This document shows positions 21,424 through 33,600 of a DNA stretch of 64,000 bases, one piece after another. A model generated the notes under the pieces. That model had not been told where the DNA came from and searched no databases. It saw only the letters and a program-made list of their open reading frames with translations. A program made the translations under genes and the position numbers. Each line of letters begins with the position of its first letter. Positions within the stretch are counted from its first letter, which is position 1. The stretch comes from Gymnothorax reevesii (Eukaryota > Chordata > Actinopteri > Anguilliformes > Muraenidae): NCBI GenBank assembly GCA_029721435.1, contig CM056582.1, forward strand, positions 36,352,611 to 36,416,610, read 5' to 3'.

Positions 21424-22108
21424 CTGGTGAACTTAACCTGCTGTTCAACATCGACACTAGATTGTGTGCCGTGTTGAGGATGTCAGCTAATTGCACCTAG
21501 CACAAAGAAACCGGTAAAGTTACGTAGCTAGAAACAAGCTACATGAACGAAAGTAAAGCCGCTTCATTGCCAACTCCATAATATTTTGCAAATATCATGT
21601 AAGAACATGTAATAAAAAGAGGTTAACATTACCTAATTACTTGCTGCGTCTGCCATCTTGGCGCCAAGAAATTGAACCCACGGTCGAATTTCTGACACAT
21701 GCGCAGTTTGTAGAATCGATGTTATCTTCCACTCGATACATAATGCCCGTGACCTCGTGACGTAGTTTTGACAGTTATTTCACGCTATTCAGGTTCGCAT
21801 TCATTCTCAAGAAAGTGACGTCCGTAAACTGCAATCCGTATTTGTAACTTAGTGAAGTTGTAGCTTTATGAGTTGTATTCTCACAGAGAATTTACACACT
21901 GCATAATCCATGCGTGATTTGACTTAAACAAGAGTTTACAAATTTTTTATTTGTGCACAACTTAGTCTAAACACGCACACATTTTAAATATGTGCACGAT
22001 TTTTATGTGTACACGCACAAAACTTTTGACAGTACGCACACATTTTTAATACGTGCACGATTTTTATGTGTACACGCATGAAACTTTTGACAGTAACCTT
22101 ACCCCATA
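21424..22108 (-). repeat. Right terminal inverted repeat, carrying exon 1 and most of exon 2 of the HECT gene
   Basis: About 685 bp matching the reverse complement of 6712-7339. It contains the same leader and first-exon ATG (21654-21656, here followed by a TAG after seven codons), intron and [12 protein letters not shown] exon. It is longer than the left repeat, mainly because the outer 61-bp unit is present twice. Confidence 0.85.
21974..22095. repeat. Two tandem copies of a 61-bp terminal unit
   Basis: The units 21974-22034 and 22035-22095 both contain (minus strand) TACTGTCAAAAGTTT, GTGTACACATAAAAATCGTG and ATGTGTGCG. They differ at a few positions. The left end of the transposon has only one unit. 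Such subterminal units often hold transposase binding sites. Confidence 0.75.
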
Positions 22109-22114
22109 CTTCAC
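22109..22114 (+). repeat. Target-site duplication CTTCAC, right copy
   Basis: The hexamer directly after the right transposon terminus (ACCCCATA ending at 22108). It is identical in sequence and orientation to 6706-6711. Confidence 0.9.
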
Positions 22115-23589
22115 CTCCTGAATGAAACTATCGTGCCCGCCTTCAGGGGTCAAAATTGCATTGCAAACATGACATCGTTTCGGGGTACATGTGTGTGGCT
22201 TTGGCTCTCGGGCGCTGACATGATACTTACTGTAGCATTTAGTGCAGAACTTCACCGCGTCGCATGTGCCGCGCATTTCACCCTTGGAAACCCTTGGTTT
22301 TTTATGTTCACTGTAGCAAAACTCTGAACGGCAGATTCGCCGACAATCCTCACAACGAATTGATCGGGGCCGATGCTTATAACAATCAGGGGTGTTACAA
22401 ACGCCACAGTAGCGATCACATTTATGACCACATTTTGATGTGAATGGTGTGTAACAGTATTCGCAGACATAAGCGGAACCGAGAAAGCCTTTTAAGGACT
22501 TGATGCCGTAGTAATGAGCATCGTCCAGGTAAAGAAAAAATGTTTTGGGGTTGTGTACGGTGGATGTTTGGAACTTTGTCAAAGGACCATTTGTCGAACC
22601 ATAATGCCAGACAACAACCTTAATACCCAGCAGGTTTTCAAATTTTTGAATGTCCGAAAAGCCAACCTTATCGTGCGCACTCAGGCCTACAGCCCTATGC
22701 GAACGTTCTGCCTCTTGCAGAGCCTCGCAAGCGGTGAACGATGGGTTCATAAGATGCGCTAAGCAGATAGAAAAACAAAGCTGATTATCTGAATTGTGAC
22801 TGACAATTAAATGCTGTAATTTTTTCCGGATAATCTCGCTTCTAAGACATGATGACAATTTTCTGCGGGGAGCGCCTCCGCTTGGATTCGAAATGATGTG
22901 CGCAATCAACTCCAAAGTATCATCCGCCAGAATGTCAAAATTACTTTGAATCAGCTGTTCCAACATATTAGAAACATGGAAATGTCAATGTCCTGGCCTG
23001 ATGATCGTACGGAAATGTCTGATATTAGAGAATCCCCACGCAATTCTAATTGCACAATGTCATTTTCTCCGGCCAATTCGCGCACCTTGGTCAGTAAAGT
23101 TTCCAAAACGTTCAAAACGTGAACATAAAACTCCGCATAATTGTCCACATCATACAATGCCCCAAAGTTAAACCGTACACGAATTTCCGTGTTGTTGAAG
23201 CGTGGTCTGCGTACCACTTGAATGTCTGAAGTATTGTACCCCCCACCATTTTGTTGTTGTGTGTGGGCAGTTTCATTATTTTCATGCAAGTTCGTGTCAG
23301 GAGCTATATCCACTGTTATTTCAGGACCTGCGTAATTATCAACACCACGGTTCAACGCATCTAAAGCCTGTAACAAGCCTCCAAAGACATCAACCTGTTC
23401 AGATTCACCAGATGTATCTGCATTAAAAATGCCGTTGTTAATATCACTGATCATTCGTAATAGATGTTGATTAATAACATTATGTTGAGGCGGTTGCAAA
23501 TTGTCAGTGTTAGAATTCAACATCCGATTTCTCGCATCAACATTACCCTCTGCTTCAGGCTCAGGACTACGCGGTCTCTTCGGAGCCAT
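22115..23589 (-). pseudogene. DNA polymerase B of the adintovirus, N-terminal part, broken
   Basis: The start is ATG 23587-23589, with a basic MAPKRPRSPEPEAEG N-terminus of nuclear-signal appearance. The first frame (23589-22951) and the second (22966-22064) overlap by only 16 bases in different phases, so a one-base-type frameshift near 22960 breaks the gene. The second frame holds a globular part (LCFSICLAHLMNPS) and then a cysteine/histidine-rich zone with many CxxC pairs (about 22165-22465), a known N-terminal extension of Maverick-type polymerases that probably binds zinc. The frame then runs into the transposon at 22114 and ends inside its inverted repeat. The rest of the enzyme lies at 4329-6711. 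The two flanks are in the same frame across the duplicated hexamer. Confidence 0.75.
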
Positions 23590-24837
23590 GGATTATTCGT
23601 GCCAAAGATCCAACCAAATGTTCAAGACGGCTGAGTTCAAAGCGGAGTTGATTCAGGGTTGCTGTAATTCTTATTGAGCGCGCTTTCTTTCGCCGCTGTT
23701 CACCGAAGTCAGTCTGCGTGGATCCGTGCTTTATCCCTGGGTAATTTTCATTACACTATTATTTCTCGACAGAAGTGTTCATCCATGAACCACGCAGGTT
23801 CCGCCGTCCCATGGTGTCACACACACCAACACATCACCGGATTTGACCCCGCCCCACCTGTGTAAGTTTATCGTTTTCCTGCTTTTTTTTACAAAAGTCA
23901 TTAGCGCATCAATCACACCTAATTCAGCTGTTGTTTTAAAAATGATGACAGTGCGCCTTCGCAAGTTCCGCCGTCCCATGGCGTCACACACCAACACCTG
24001 TCGGATTCAAACCCCCGCTCCACCTGTGTTAGTTTTACCGTTTTCCCGCTTTTTACAGAAGTCGTTCACTCATCAATGCACTGTCAATCATTCCGTGGCT
24101 TGCACCCTCCCCGCAAGCCCCGCCCGCCCATGTGGACCGACCACTTTCAATACACACAGTCAGACACACAGATGGGAGTGACACAGACCAAGGGAGAAGA
24201 CGTACGGTATTACTCAGCATGGAAACCATCCTAATTTCGCACTTCTTTCGTCAACTACATTACAACTTTTTGGTAACTTTACTTTTCCGCCCCACATCGC
24301 GCCGAAAAACGGGTAAATAATTTGCTTTCACCTTTATTTATTTCCTTTATTTTAACATTTCATGCTCTCATATTTTTCTGCTTTAATAAACACTCTTTTC
24401 TCTCCGAAACTCTTCGAATTTAAGCGCACTTTCGTTACACCACACAACCAACAAAACTCTTGAAATAAAGTTTTACCACTTTTAACTTTCACATCACCCT
24501 TCCAATCACGCATATAATACACGCTTTAAAAACCACCAAACTATAACACAAGAAAATAAATGCTTTAAAAGTCTCACCCCCACAAAAACGTAAAACACGC
24601 TAAAACACACTAAAATGTATAAAATTCACAGAGCACTGTTGCATCGTTATCTACTCTTACCAGCACAGTATTTGACATACAAAAGAATTGTCATTATATA
24701 CCAGTGCTACTATCAGATTTATTATAGTGTAATAAAGGGAAGCTAAAAAAAAAAATATTTTCTGAAAAGATGACAGTGTAACCATGGTAATAATTACTGC
24801 GTAAATAGATAATAATCCCACATCTGAAATTTTGGTG
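23590..24837. other. Non-coding flank upstream of the viral polymerase, up to the satellite
   Basis: No supported gene. Content includes a diverged direct repeat (see 23794-24085) and AT-rich sequence from about 24320 rich in CACTTT and TTTAAAA words. The part nearest the polymerase start should hold its promoter. I could not find the terminal repeat of the Maverick element, so the virus/host border is undefined. Sequence after about 24660 seems unrelated and leads into the satellite. Confidence 0.5.
23794..24085 (+). repeat. Diverged tandem duplication, period about 167 bp
   Basis: Copy one begins GTTCCGCCGTCCCATGGTGT (about 23798) and copy two GTTCCGCCGTCCCATGGCGT (about 23965). Both continue through CACCTGTGT, GTTTTCC/CGCTTTTT, ACA(A/G)AAGTC and CATCAATC/G. 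They differ by many substitutions, so the duplication is old. It lies 200-500 bp upstream of the polymerase start and could be part of the viral control region. Confidence 0.6.
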
Positions 24838-25847
24838 CACTCTAGAGACAGAATGCGTCTTCCCTGTGTTGATTTGAATATTCCAGCAGTCTAGTGACAG
24901 AATGCGTCTTCCCTGTGTGTTGATTTGAATATTCCAGCACTCTAGTGACAGAATGCATCTTCCCTGTGTGTTGATTTGAATATTCCAACACTCTAGTAAC
25001 AGAATGCATCTTCCCTGTGTGTTCATTTGAATATTCCAGCCCTCTAGTGACAGAATGCATCTTCCCTGTGTGTTGATTTGAATATTCCAGCACTCTAGTG
25101 ACAGAATACATCTTCCCTGTGTGTTGATTTGAATATTCCAGCACTCTAGTGACAGAATACATCTTCCCTGTGTGTTGATTTGAATATTCCTGCACTCTAG
25201 TGACAGAATACATCTTCCCTGTGTGTTGATTTGAATATTCCAGCACTCTAGTGACAGAATGCATCTTCCCTGTGTGTTGATTTGAATATTCCAGCACTCT
25301 AGTAACAGAATGCATCTTCCCTGTGTGTTAATTTGAATATTCCAGCACTCTAGTGACAGAATGCATCTTCCCTGTGTGTTAATTTGAATATTCCAGCACT
25401 CTAGTAACAGAATGCATCTTCCCTGTGTGTTGATTTCAATATTCCGCACTCTTGTGACAGAATGCATCTTCCCTGTGTGTTGATTTGAATATGCCAGCAT
25501 CCTAGAGAAAGAATGCTTCTTCCCTGTGTGTTGATTTGACTATTCCAGCACTCTAGTGACAGAATGCATCTTCCCTGTGTGTTGATTTGAATATTACAGC
25601 ACTCTAGTGACAGAATGCATCTTCCCTGTGTGTTGATTTGAATATTCCAGCACTCTAGTGACAGAATGCATCTTCCCTGTGTGTTGATTTAAATATTACA
25701 GCACTCTAGTGACAGAATGCATCTTCCCTGTGTGTTGATTTGAGTATTCCAGCACTCTAGTAACAGAATGCATCTTCCCTGTGTGTTGATTTGAATATTC
25801 TGCACTCTTGTGACAGAATGCATCTTCCCTGTGTGTTGATTTGAATG

Positions 25848-28800
25848 TGCCAGCACTCCGGTGACAGAGTGCATCTTCCCTGTGTGTTGATTTGGATATT
25901 CCAGCACTCTAGTGACATAATGCATCTTCCCTGTGTGTTGATTTGAATATTCCAGCACTCTAGCTACAGAATGCATCTTTCCTGTGTGTTGATTTGAATA
26001 TTCCAGCACTCTAGTGACAGAATGCATCTTCCCTGTGTGTTGATTTGACAATTCCAACACTCGAGTGACAGAATGCTTCTTCCCTGTGTGTTGATTTGAC
26101 TATTCCAGCACTCTAGTGACAGAATGCATCTTCCCTGTGTGTTGATTTGACAATTCCAGCACTCTAAGGACAGAATGCGTCTTCCCTGTGTGTTGATTTG
26201 AATATTCCAGCACTCTAGTGACAGAATACATCTTCCCTGTGTGTTGATTTGAATATTCCAGCACTCTAGTGACAGAATGCGTCTTCCCTGTGTGTTGATT
26301 TGAATATTCCAGCACTCTAGTGACAGAATACATCTTCCCTGTGTGTTGATTTGAATATTCCAGCACTCTAGTGACAGAATGCATCTTCCCTGTGTGTTGA
26401 TTTGAATATTCCACCACTCTCGTAACAGAATGTATCTTCCCTGTGTGTTGATTTGAATATTCCAGCACTCTAGTGACTGAATGCATCTTCCCTGTGTGTT
26501 GATTTGAATATTCCAACACTCTAGTAACAGAATGCATCTTCCCTGTGTGTTCATTTGAATATTCCAGCACTCTAGTGACAGAATGCATCTTCCCTGTGTG
26601 TTGATTTGAATATTACAGCACTCTAGTGACAGAATGCATCTTCCCTGTGTGTTGATGTGAGTATTCCAGCACTCTAGTAACAGAATGCATCTTCCCTGTG
26701 TGTTGATTTGAATATTCTGCACTCTTGTGACAGAATGCATCTTCCCTGTGTGTTGATTTGAATGTGCCAGCACTCCGGTGACAGAGTGCATCTTCCCTGT
26801 GTGTTGATTTGGATATTCCAGCACTCTAGTGACATAATGCATCTTCCCTGTGTGTTGATTTGAATATTCCAGCACTCTAGCTACAGAATGCATCTTTCCT
26901 GTGTGTTGATTTGAATATTCCAGCACTCTAGTGACAGAATGCATCTTCCCTGTGTGTTGATTTGACAATTCCAACACTCAAGTGACAGAATGCTTCTTCC
27001 CTGTGTGTTGATTTGACTATTCCAGCACTCTAGTGACAGAATGCATCTTCCCTGTGTGTTGATTTGACAATTCCAGCACTCTAAGGACAGAATGCGTCTT
27101 CCCTGTGTGTTGATTTGAATATTCCAGCACTCTAGTGACAGAATACATCTTCCCTGTGTGTTGATTTGAATATTCCAGCACTCTAGTGACAGAATGCGTC
27201 TTCCCTGTGTGTTGATTTGAATATTCCAGCACTCTAGTGACAGAATACATCTTCCCTGTGTGTTGATTTGAATATTCCAGCACTCTAGTGACAGAATGCA
27301 TCTTCCCTGTGTGTTGATTTGAATATTCCACCACTCTCGTAACAGAATGTATCTTCCCTGTGTGTTGATTTGAATATTCCAGCACTCTAGTGACAGAATG
27401 CATCTTCCCTGTGTGTTGATTTGAATATTCCAACACTCTAGTAACAGAATGCATCTTCCCTGTGTGTTCATTTGAATATTCCAGCACTCTAGTGACAGAA
27501 TGCATCTTCCCTGTGTGTTGATTTGAATATTCCAGCACTCTAGTGACAGAGTGCATCTTCCCTGTGTGTTGATTTCAATATTCCGCACTCTTGTGACAGA
27601 ATGCATCTTCCCTGTGTGTTGATTTCAATATTCCACACTCTTGTGACAGAATGCATCTTCCCTGTGTGTTGATTTGAATATTCCAGCACTCTAGTAACAG
27701 AATGCATCTTCCCTGTGTGTTGATTTGAATATTCCAGCACTCTAGTGACAGAATGCATCTTCCCTGTGTGTTAATTTGAATATTCCAGCACTCTAGTAAC
27801 AGAATGCATCTTCCCTGTGTGTTGATTTCAATATTCCGCACTCTTGTGACAGAATGCATCTTCCCTGTGTGTTGATTTGAATATGCCAGCATCCTAGAGA
27901 AAGAATGCTTCTTCCCTGTGTGTTGATTTGACTATTCCAGCACTCTAGTGACAGAATGCATCTTCCCTGTGTGTTGATTTGAATATTACAGCACTCTAGT
28001 GACAGAATGCATCTTCCCTGTGTGTTGATTTGAATATTCCAGCACTCTAGTGACAGAATGCATCTTCCCTGTGTGTTGATTTAAATATTACAGCACTCTA
28101 GTGACAGAATGCATCTTCCCTGTGTGTTGATTTGAGTATTCCAGCACTCTAGTAACAGAATGCATCTTCCCTGTGTGTTGATTTGAATATTCTGCACTCT
28201 TGTGACAGAATGCATCTTCCCTGTGTGTTGATTTGAATGTGCCAGCACTCCGGTGACAGAGTGCATCTTCCCTGTGTGTTGATTTGGATATTCCAGCACT
28301 CTAGTGACATAATGCATCTTCCCTGTGTGTTGATTTGAATATTCCAGCACTCTAGCTACAGAATGCATCTTTCCTGTGTGTTGATTTGAATATTCCAGCA
28401 CTCTAGTGACAGAATGCATCTTCCCTGTGTGTTGATTTGACAATTCCAACACTCAAGTGACAGAATGCTTCTTCCCTGTGTGTTGATTTGACTATTCCAG
28501 CACTCTAGTGACAGAATGCATCTTCCCTGTGTGTTGATTTGACAATTCCAGCACTCTAAGGACAGAATGCGTCTTCCCTGTGTGTTGATTTGAATATTCC
28601 AGCACTCGAGTGACAGAATGCGTCTTCGCTGTGTGTTGATTTGAATATTCCAGCACTCTAGTGACAGAATACATCTTCCCTGTGTGTTGATTTGAATATT
28701 CCAGCACTCTAGTGACAGAATGCATCTTCCCTGTGTGTTGATTTGAATATTCCACCACTCTAGTAACAGAATGTATCTTCCCTGTGTGTTGATTTGAATA

Positions 28801-30689
28801 TTCCAGCACTCTAGTGACAGAATGCATCTTCCCTGTGTGTTCATTTGAATATTCCAGCACTCTAGTGACAGAATGCATCTTCCCTGTGTGTTCATTTGAA
28901 TATTCCAGCACTCTAGTGACAGAATGCATCTTCCCTGTGTGTTGATTTGAATATTCCAGCACTCTAGTGACAGAATGCGTCTTCCCTGTGTGTTGATTTG
29001 AATATTCCAGCACTCTAGTGACAGAATACATCTTCCCTGTGTGTTCATTTGAATATTCCAGCACTCTAGTGACAGAATGCATCTTCCCTGTGTGTTGATT
29101 TGAATATTACAGCACTCTAGTGACAGAATGCATCTTCCCTGTGTGTTGATTTGAGTATTCTGCACTCTTGTGACAGAATGCATCTTCCCTGTGTGTTGAT
29201 TTGAATGTGCCAGCACTCCGGTGACAGAGTGCATCTTCCCTGTGTGTTGATTTGGATATTCCAGCACTCTAGTGACATAATGCATCTTCCCTGTGTGTTG
29301 ATTTGAATATTCCAGCACTCTAGCTACAGAATGCATCTTTCCTGTGTGTTGATTTGAATATTCCAGCACTCTAGTGACAGAATGCATCTTCCCTGTGTGT
29401 TGATTTGACAATTCCAACACTCTAGTGACAGAATGCTTCTTCCCTGTGTGTTGATTTGACTATTCCAGCACTCTAGTGACAGAATGCATCTTCCCTGTGT
29501 GTTGATTTGACAATTCCAGCACTCTAAGGACAGAATGCGTCTTCCCTGTGTGTTGATTTGAATATTCCAGCACTCTAGTGACAGAATACATCTTCCCTGT
29601 GTGTTGATTTGAATATTCCAGCACTCTAGTGACAGAATGCGTCTTCCCTGTGTGTTGATTTGAATATTCCAGCACTCTAGTGACAGAATACATCTTCCCT
29701 GTGTGTTGATTTGAATATTCCAGCACTCTAGTGACAGAATGCATCTTCCCTGTGTGTTGATTTGAATATTCCACCACTCTCGTAACAGAATGTATCTTCC
29801 CTGTGTGTTGATTTGAATATTCCAGCACTCTAGTGACAGAATGCATCTTCCCTGTGTGTTGATTTGAATATTCCAACACTCTAGTAACAGAATGCATCAT
29901 CCCTGTGTGTTCATTTGAATATTCCAGCACTCTAGTGACAGAATGCATCTTCCCTGTGTGTTGATTTGAATATTCCAGCACTCTAGTGACAGAATGCATC
30001 TTCCCTGTGTGTTGATTTCAATATTCCGCACTCTTGTGACAGAATGCATCTTCCCTGTGTGTTGATTTCAATATTCCACACTCTTGTGACAGAATGCATC
30101 TTCCCTGTGTGTTGATTTGAATATTCCAGCACTCTAGTAACAGAATGCATCTTCCCTGTGTGTTGATTTGAATATTCTAGCACTCTAGTGACAGAATGCA
30201 TCTTCCCTGTGTGTTAATTTGAATATTCCAGCACTCTAGTAACAGAATGCAACTTCCCTGTGTGTTGATTTCAATATTCCGCACTCTTGTGACAGAATGC
30301 ATCTTCCCTGTGTGTTGATTTGAATATGCCAGCATCCTAGAGAAAGAATGCTTCTTCCCTGTGTGTTGATTTGACTATTCCAGCACTCTAGTGACAGAAT
30401 GCATCTTCCCTGTGTGTTGATTTGAATATTACAGCACTCTAGTGACAGAATGCATCTTCCCTGTGTGTTGATTTGAATATTCCAGCACTCTAGTGACAGA
30501 ATGCATCTTCCCTGTGTGTTGATTTAAATATTACAGCACTCTAGTGACAGAATGCATCTTCCCTCTGTGTTGATTTGAGTATTCCAGCACTCTAGTAACA
30601 GAATGCATCTTCCCTGTGTGTTGATTTGAATATTCTGCACTCTTGTGACAGAATGCATCTTCCCTGTGTGTTGATTTGAATGTGCCAGC
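25848..30689. repeat. Higher-order block 1: about 2.4-kb units
   Basis: A rare monomer with CTCCGGTGACAGAGTGC recurs at about 25856, 26772, 28248, 29214 and 30689. Alternating gaps of about 916-966 and 1475 bp give a period of 2392-2442 bp. The first two periods differ by one 50-bp monomer. Long stretches match between units, for example 25689-26060 and 28081-28452. Confidence 0.75.
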
Positions 30690-33600
30690 ACTCCGGTGAC
30701 AGAGTGCATCTTCCCTGTGTGTTGATTTGGATATTCTAGCACTCTAGTGACATAATGCATCTTCCCTGTGTGTTGATTTGAATATTCCACCACTCTAGCT
30801 ACAGAATGCATCTTTCCTGTGTGTTGATTTTAATATTCCAGCACTCTCGTGACAGAATGCATCTTCCCTGTGTGTTGATTTGACAATTCCAACACTCTAG
30901 TGACAGAATGCTTCTTCCCTGTGTGTTGATTTGACTATTCCAGCACTCTAGTGACAGAATGCATCTTCCCTGTGTGTTGATTTGACAATTCCAGCACTCT
31001 AAGGACAGAATGCGTCTTCCCTATGTGTTGATTTGAATATTCCAGCACTCTAGTGACAGAATGCGTCTTCCCTGTGTGTTGATTTGAATATTCCAGCACT
31101 CTAGTGACAGAATACATCTTCCCTGTGTGTTGATTTGAATATTCCAGCACTCTAGTGACAGAATGCATCTTCCCTGTGTGTTGATTTGAATATTCCACCA
31201 CTCTAGTAACAGGATGTATCTTCCCTGTGTGTTGATTTGAATATTCCAGCACTCTAGTGACAGAATGCATCTTCCCTGTGTGTTGATTTGAATATTCCAA
31301 CACTCTAGTCACAGAATGCATCTTCCCTGTGTGTTCATTTGAATATTCCAGCACTCTAGTGACAGAATGCATCTTCCCTGTGTGTTGATTTGAATATTCC
31401 AGCACTCTAGTGACAGAATGCGTCTTCCCTGTGTGTTGATTTGAATATTCCAGCACTCTAGTGACAGAATGCATCTTCCCTGTGTGTTGATTTGAATATT
31501 CCTGCACTCTAGTGACAGAATGCATCTTCCCTGTGTGTTGATTTGAATATTCCAGCACTCTAGTGACAGAATGCATCTTCCCTGTGTGTTGATTTGAATA
31601 TTCCAGCACTCTAGTGACAGAATGCATCTTCCCTGTGTGTTAATTTGAATATTCCAGCACTCTAGTAACAGAATGCATCTTCCCTGTGTGTTGATTTCAA
31701 TATTCCGCACTCTTGTGACAGAATGCATCTTCCCTGTGTGTTGATTTGAATATTCCAGCACTCTAGTGACAGAATACATCTTCCCTGTGTGTTGATTTGA
31801 ATATTCCAGCACTCTAGTAACAGAATGCATCTTCCCTGTGTGTTGATTTCAATATTCCGCACTTTTGTGACAGAATGCATCTTCCTTGTGTGTTGATTTG
31901 AATATTCCAGCACTCTAGTGACAGAATACATCTTCCCTGTGTGTTGATTTGAATATTCCAGCACTCTTGTGACAGAATGCATCTTCCCTGTGTGTTGATT
32001 TGAATATTCCAGCACTCTAGTAACAGAATGCATCTTCCCTGTGTGTTGATTTGAATATTCCAGCACTCTAGTGAGAGAATGCGTCTTCCCTGTGTGTTGA
32101 TTTGAATATTCCAGCACTCTAGTGACAGAATTATTCTTCCCTGTGTGTTGATTTGAATATTCCAGCACTCTAGTGACAGAATGCATCTTCCCTGTGTGTT
32201 GATTTGAATATTCCAGCACTCTAGTAACAGAATGTATCTTCCCTGTGTGTTGATTTGAATATTCCAGCACTCTAGTGACAGAATGCATCTTCCCTGTGTG
32301 TTGATTTGAATATTCTGCACTCTTGTGACAGAATGCATCTTCCCTGTGTGTTGATTTGAATGTGCCAGCACTCCGGTGACAGAGTGCATCTTCCCTGTGT
32401 GTTGATTTGGATATTCTAGCACCCTAGTGACATAATGCATCTTCCCTGTGTGTTGATTTGAATATTCCACCACTCTAGCTACAGAATGCATCTTTCCTGT
32501 GTGTTGATTTGAATATTCCAGCACTCTAGTGACTGAATGCATCTTCCCTGTGTGTTGATTTGACAATTCCAACACTCTAGTGACAGAATGCTTCTTCCCT
32601 GTGTGTTGATTTGACTATTCCAGCACTCTAGTGACAGAATGCATCTTCCCTGTGTGTTGATTTGACAATTCCAGCACTCTAAGGACAGAATGCGTCTTCC
32701 CTATGTGTTGATTTGAATATTCCAGCACTCTAGTGACAGAATGCGTCTTCCCTGTGTGTTGATTTGAATATTCCAGCACTCTAGTGACAGAATACATCTT
32801 CCCTGTGTGTTGATTTGAATATTCCAGCACTCTAGTGACAGAATGCATCTTCCCTGTGTGTTGATTTGAATATTCCACCACTCTAGTAACAGAATGTATC
32901 TTCCCTGTGTGTTGATTTGAATATTCCAGCACTCTAGTGACAGAATGCATCTTCCCTGTGTGTTGATTTGAATATTCCAACACTCTAGTCACAGAATGCA
33001 TCTTCCCTCTGTGTTCATTTGAATATTCCAGCACTCTAGTGACAGAATGCATCTTCCCTGTGTGTTGATTTGAATATTCCAGCACTCTGGTGACAGAATG
33101 CGTCTTCCCTGTGTGTTGATTTGAATATTCCAGCACTCTAGTGACAGAATGCATCTTCCCCTTGTGTTGATTTGAATATTCCTGCACTCTTGTGACTGAA
33201 TGCATCTTCCCTGTGTGTTGCTTTGAATATTCCAGCACTCTAGTGACAGAATGCATCTTCCCTGTGTGTTGATTTGAGTATTCTGCACTCTTGTGACAGA
33301 ATGCATCTTCCCTGTGTGTTGATTTGAATGTGCCAGCACTCCGGTGACAGAGTGCATCTTCCCTGTGTGTTGATTTGGATATTCCAGCACTCTAGTGACA
33401 TAATGCATCTTCCCTGTGTGTTGATTTGAATATTCCAGCACTCTAGCTACAGAATGCATCTTTCCTGTGTGTTGATTTGAATATTCCAGCACTCTAGTGA
33501 CAGAATGCATCTTCCCTGTGTGTTGATTTGACAATTCCAACACTCTAGTGACAGAATGCTTCTTCCCTGTGTGTTGATTTGACTATTCCAGCACTCTAGT

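Larger units (their letters stand above)
14095..21656 (-). pseudogene. HECT E3 ubiquitin ligase with UBZ-like zinc fingers (G2E3-like, fish transposon type)
   Basis: Exons inferred on the minus strand: 21633-21656, about 21193-21496, 20943-21018, 20582-20862, 20437-20493, 20287-20363, 20137-20196, 19698-19898, 19508-19610, 19254-19416, 19034-19137, 14702-14846, 14475-14601 and 14095-14391. Two zinc-finger-like motifs are visible: PCNTCRKLVPLQALPDHIKS followed by C, and CPVCRGVF followed by HASEC. The HECT domain starts with VTFFGESGIDTGALSKEF and ends with the catalytic cysteine in FPTVSACSRTITFP. The protein would transfer ubiquitin to substrates. Breaks: exon 1 reads MADAASN then TAG (21633-21635); the frame shifts near 21260-21285; and it shifts again in the last exon near 14285. 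The intron at 14847-19033 was enlarged by Harbinger and Tc1 insertions. The gene is probably dead in this copy. Confidence 0.75.
6712..22108. mobile_element. 15.4-kb DDE transposon with HECT ligase cargo (possibly IS3EU-like)
   Basis: Both ends begin with TATGGGGT[G/A]AGGTTACTG in inverted orientation and are flanked by the 6-bp duplication CTTCAC. The terminal inverted repeats run about 628 bp (left) and 685 bp (right). Two convergent spliced genes fill the interior: an rve/DDE transposase on + (7103-11834) and a HECT E3 ligase on - (14095-21656). Long inverted repeats, a 6-bp duplication and an IS3/retroviral-integrase-type DDE core resemble the eukaryotic superfamily I know as IS3EU in fish; that name is from memory and unverified. 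Some of the 15.4 kb is later nested insertions (Harbinger 2.9 kb, Tc1 1.1 kb, MITEs), so the original element was perhaps 9-11 kb. It inserted into an endogenous viral polymerase gene. Confidence 0.88.
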
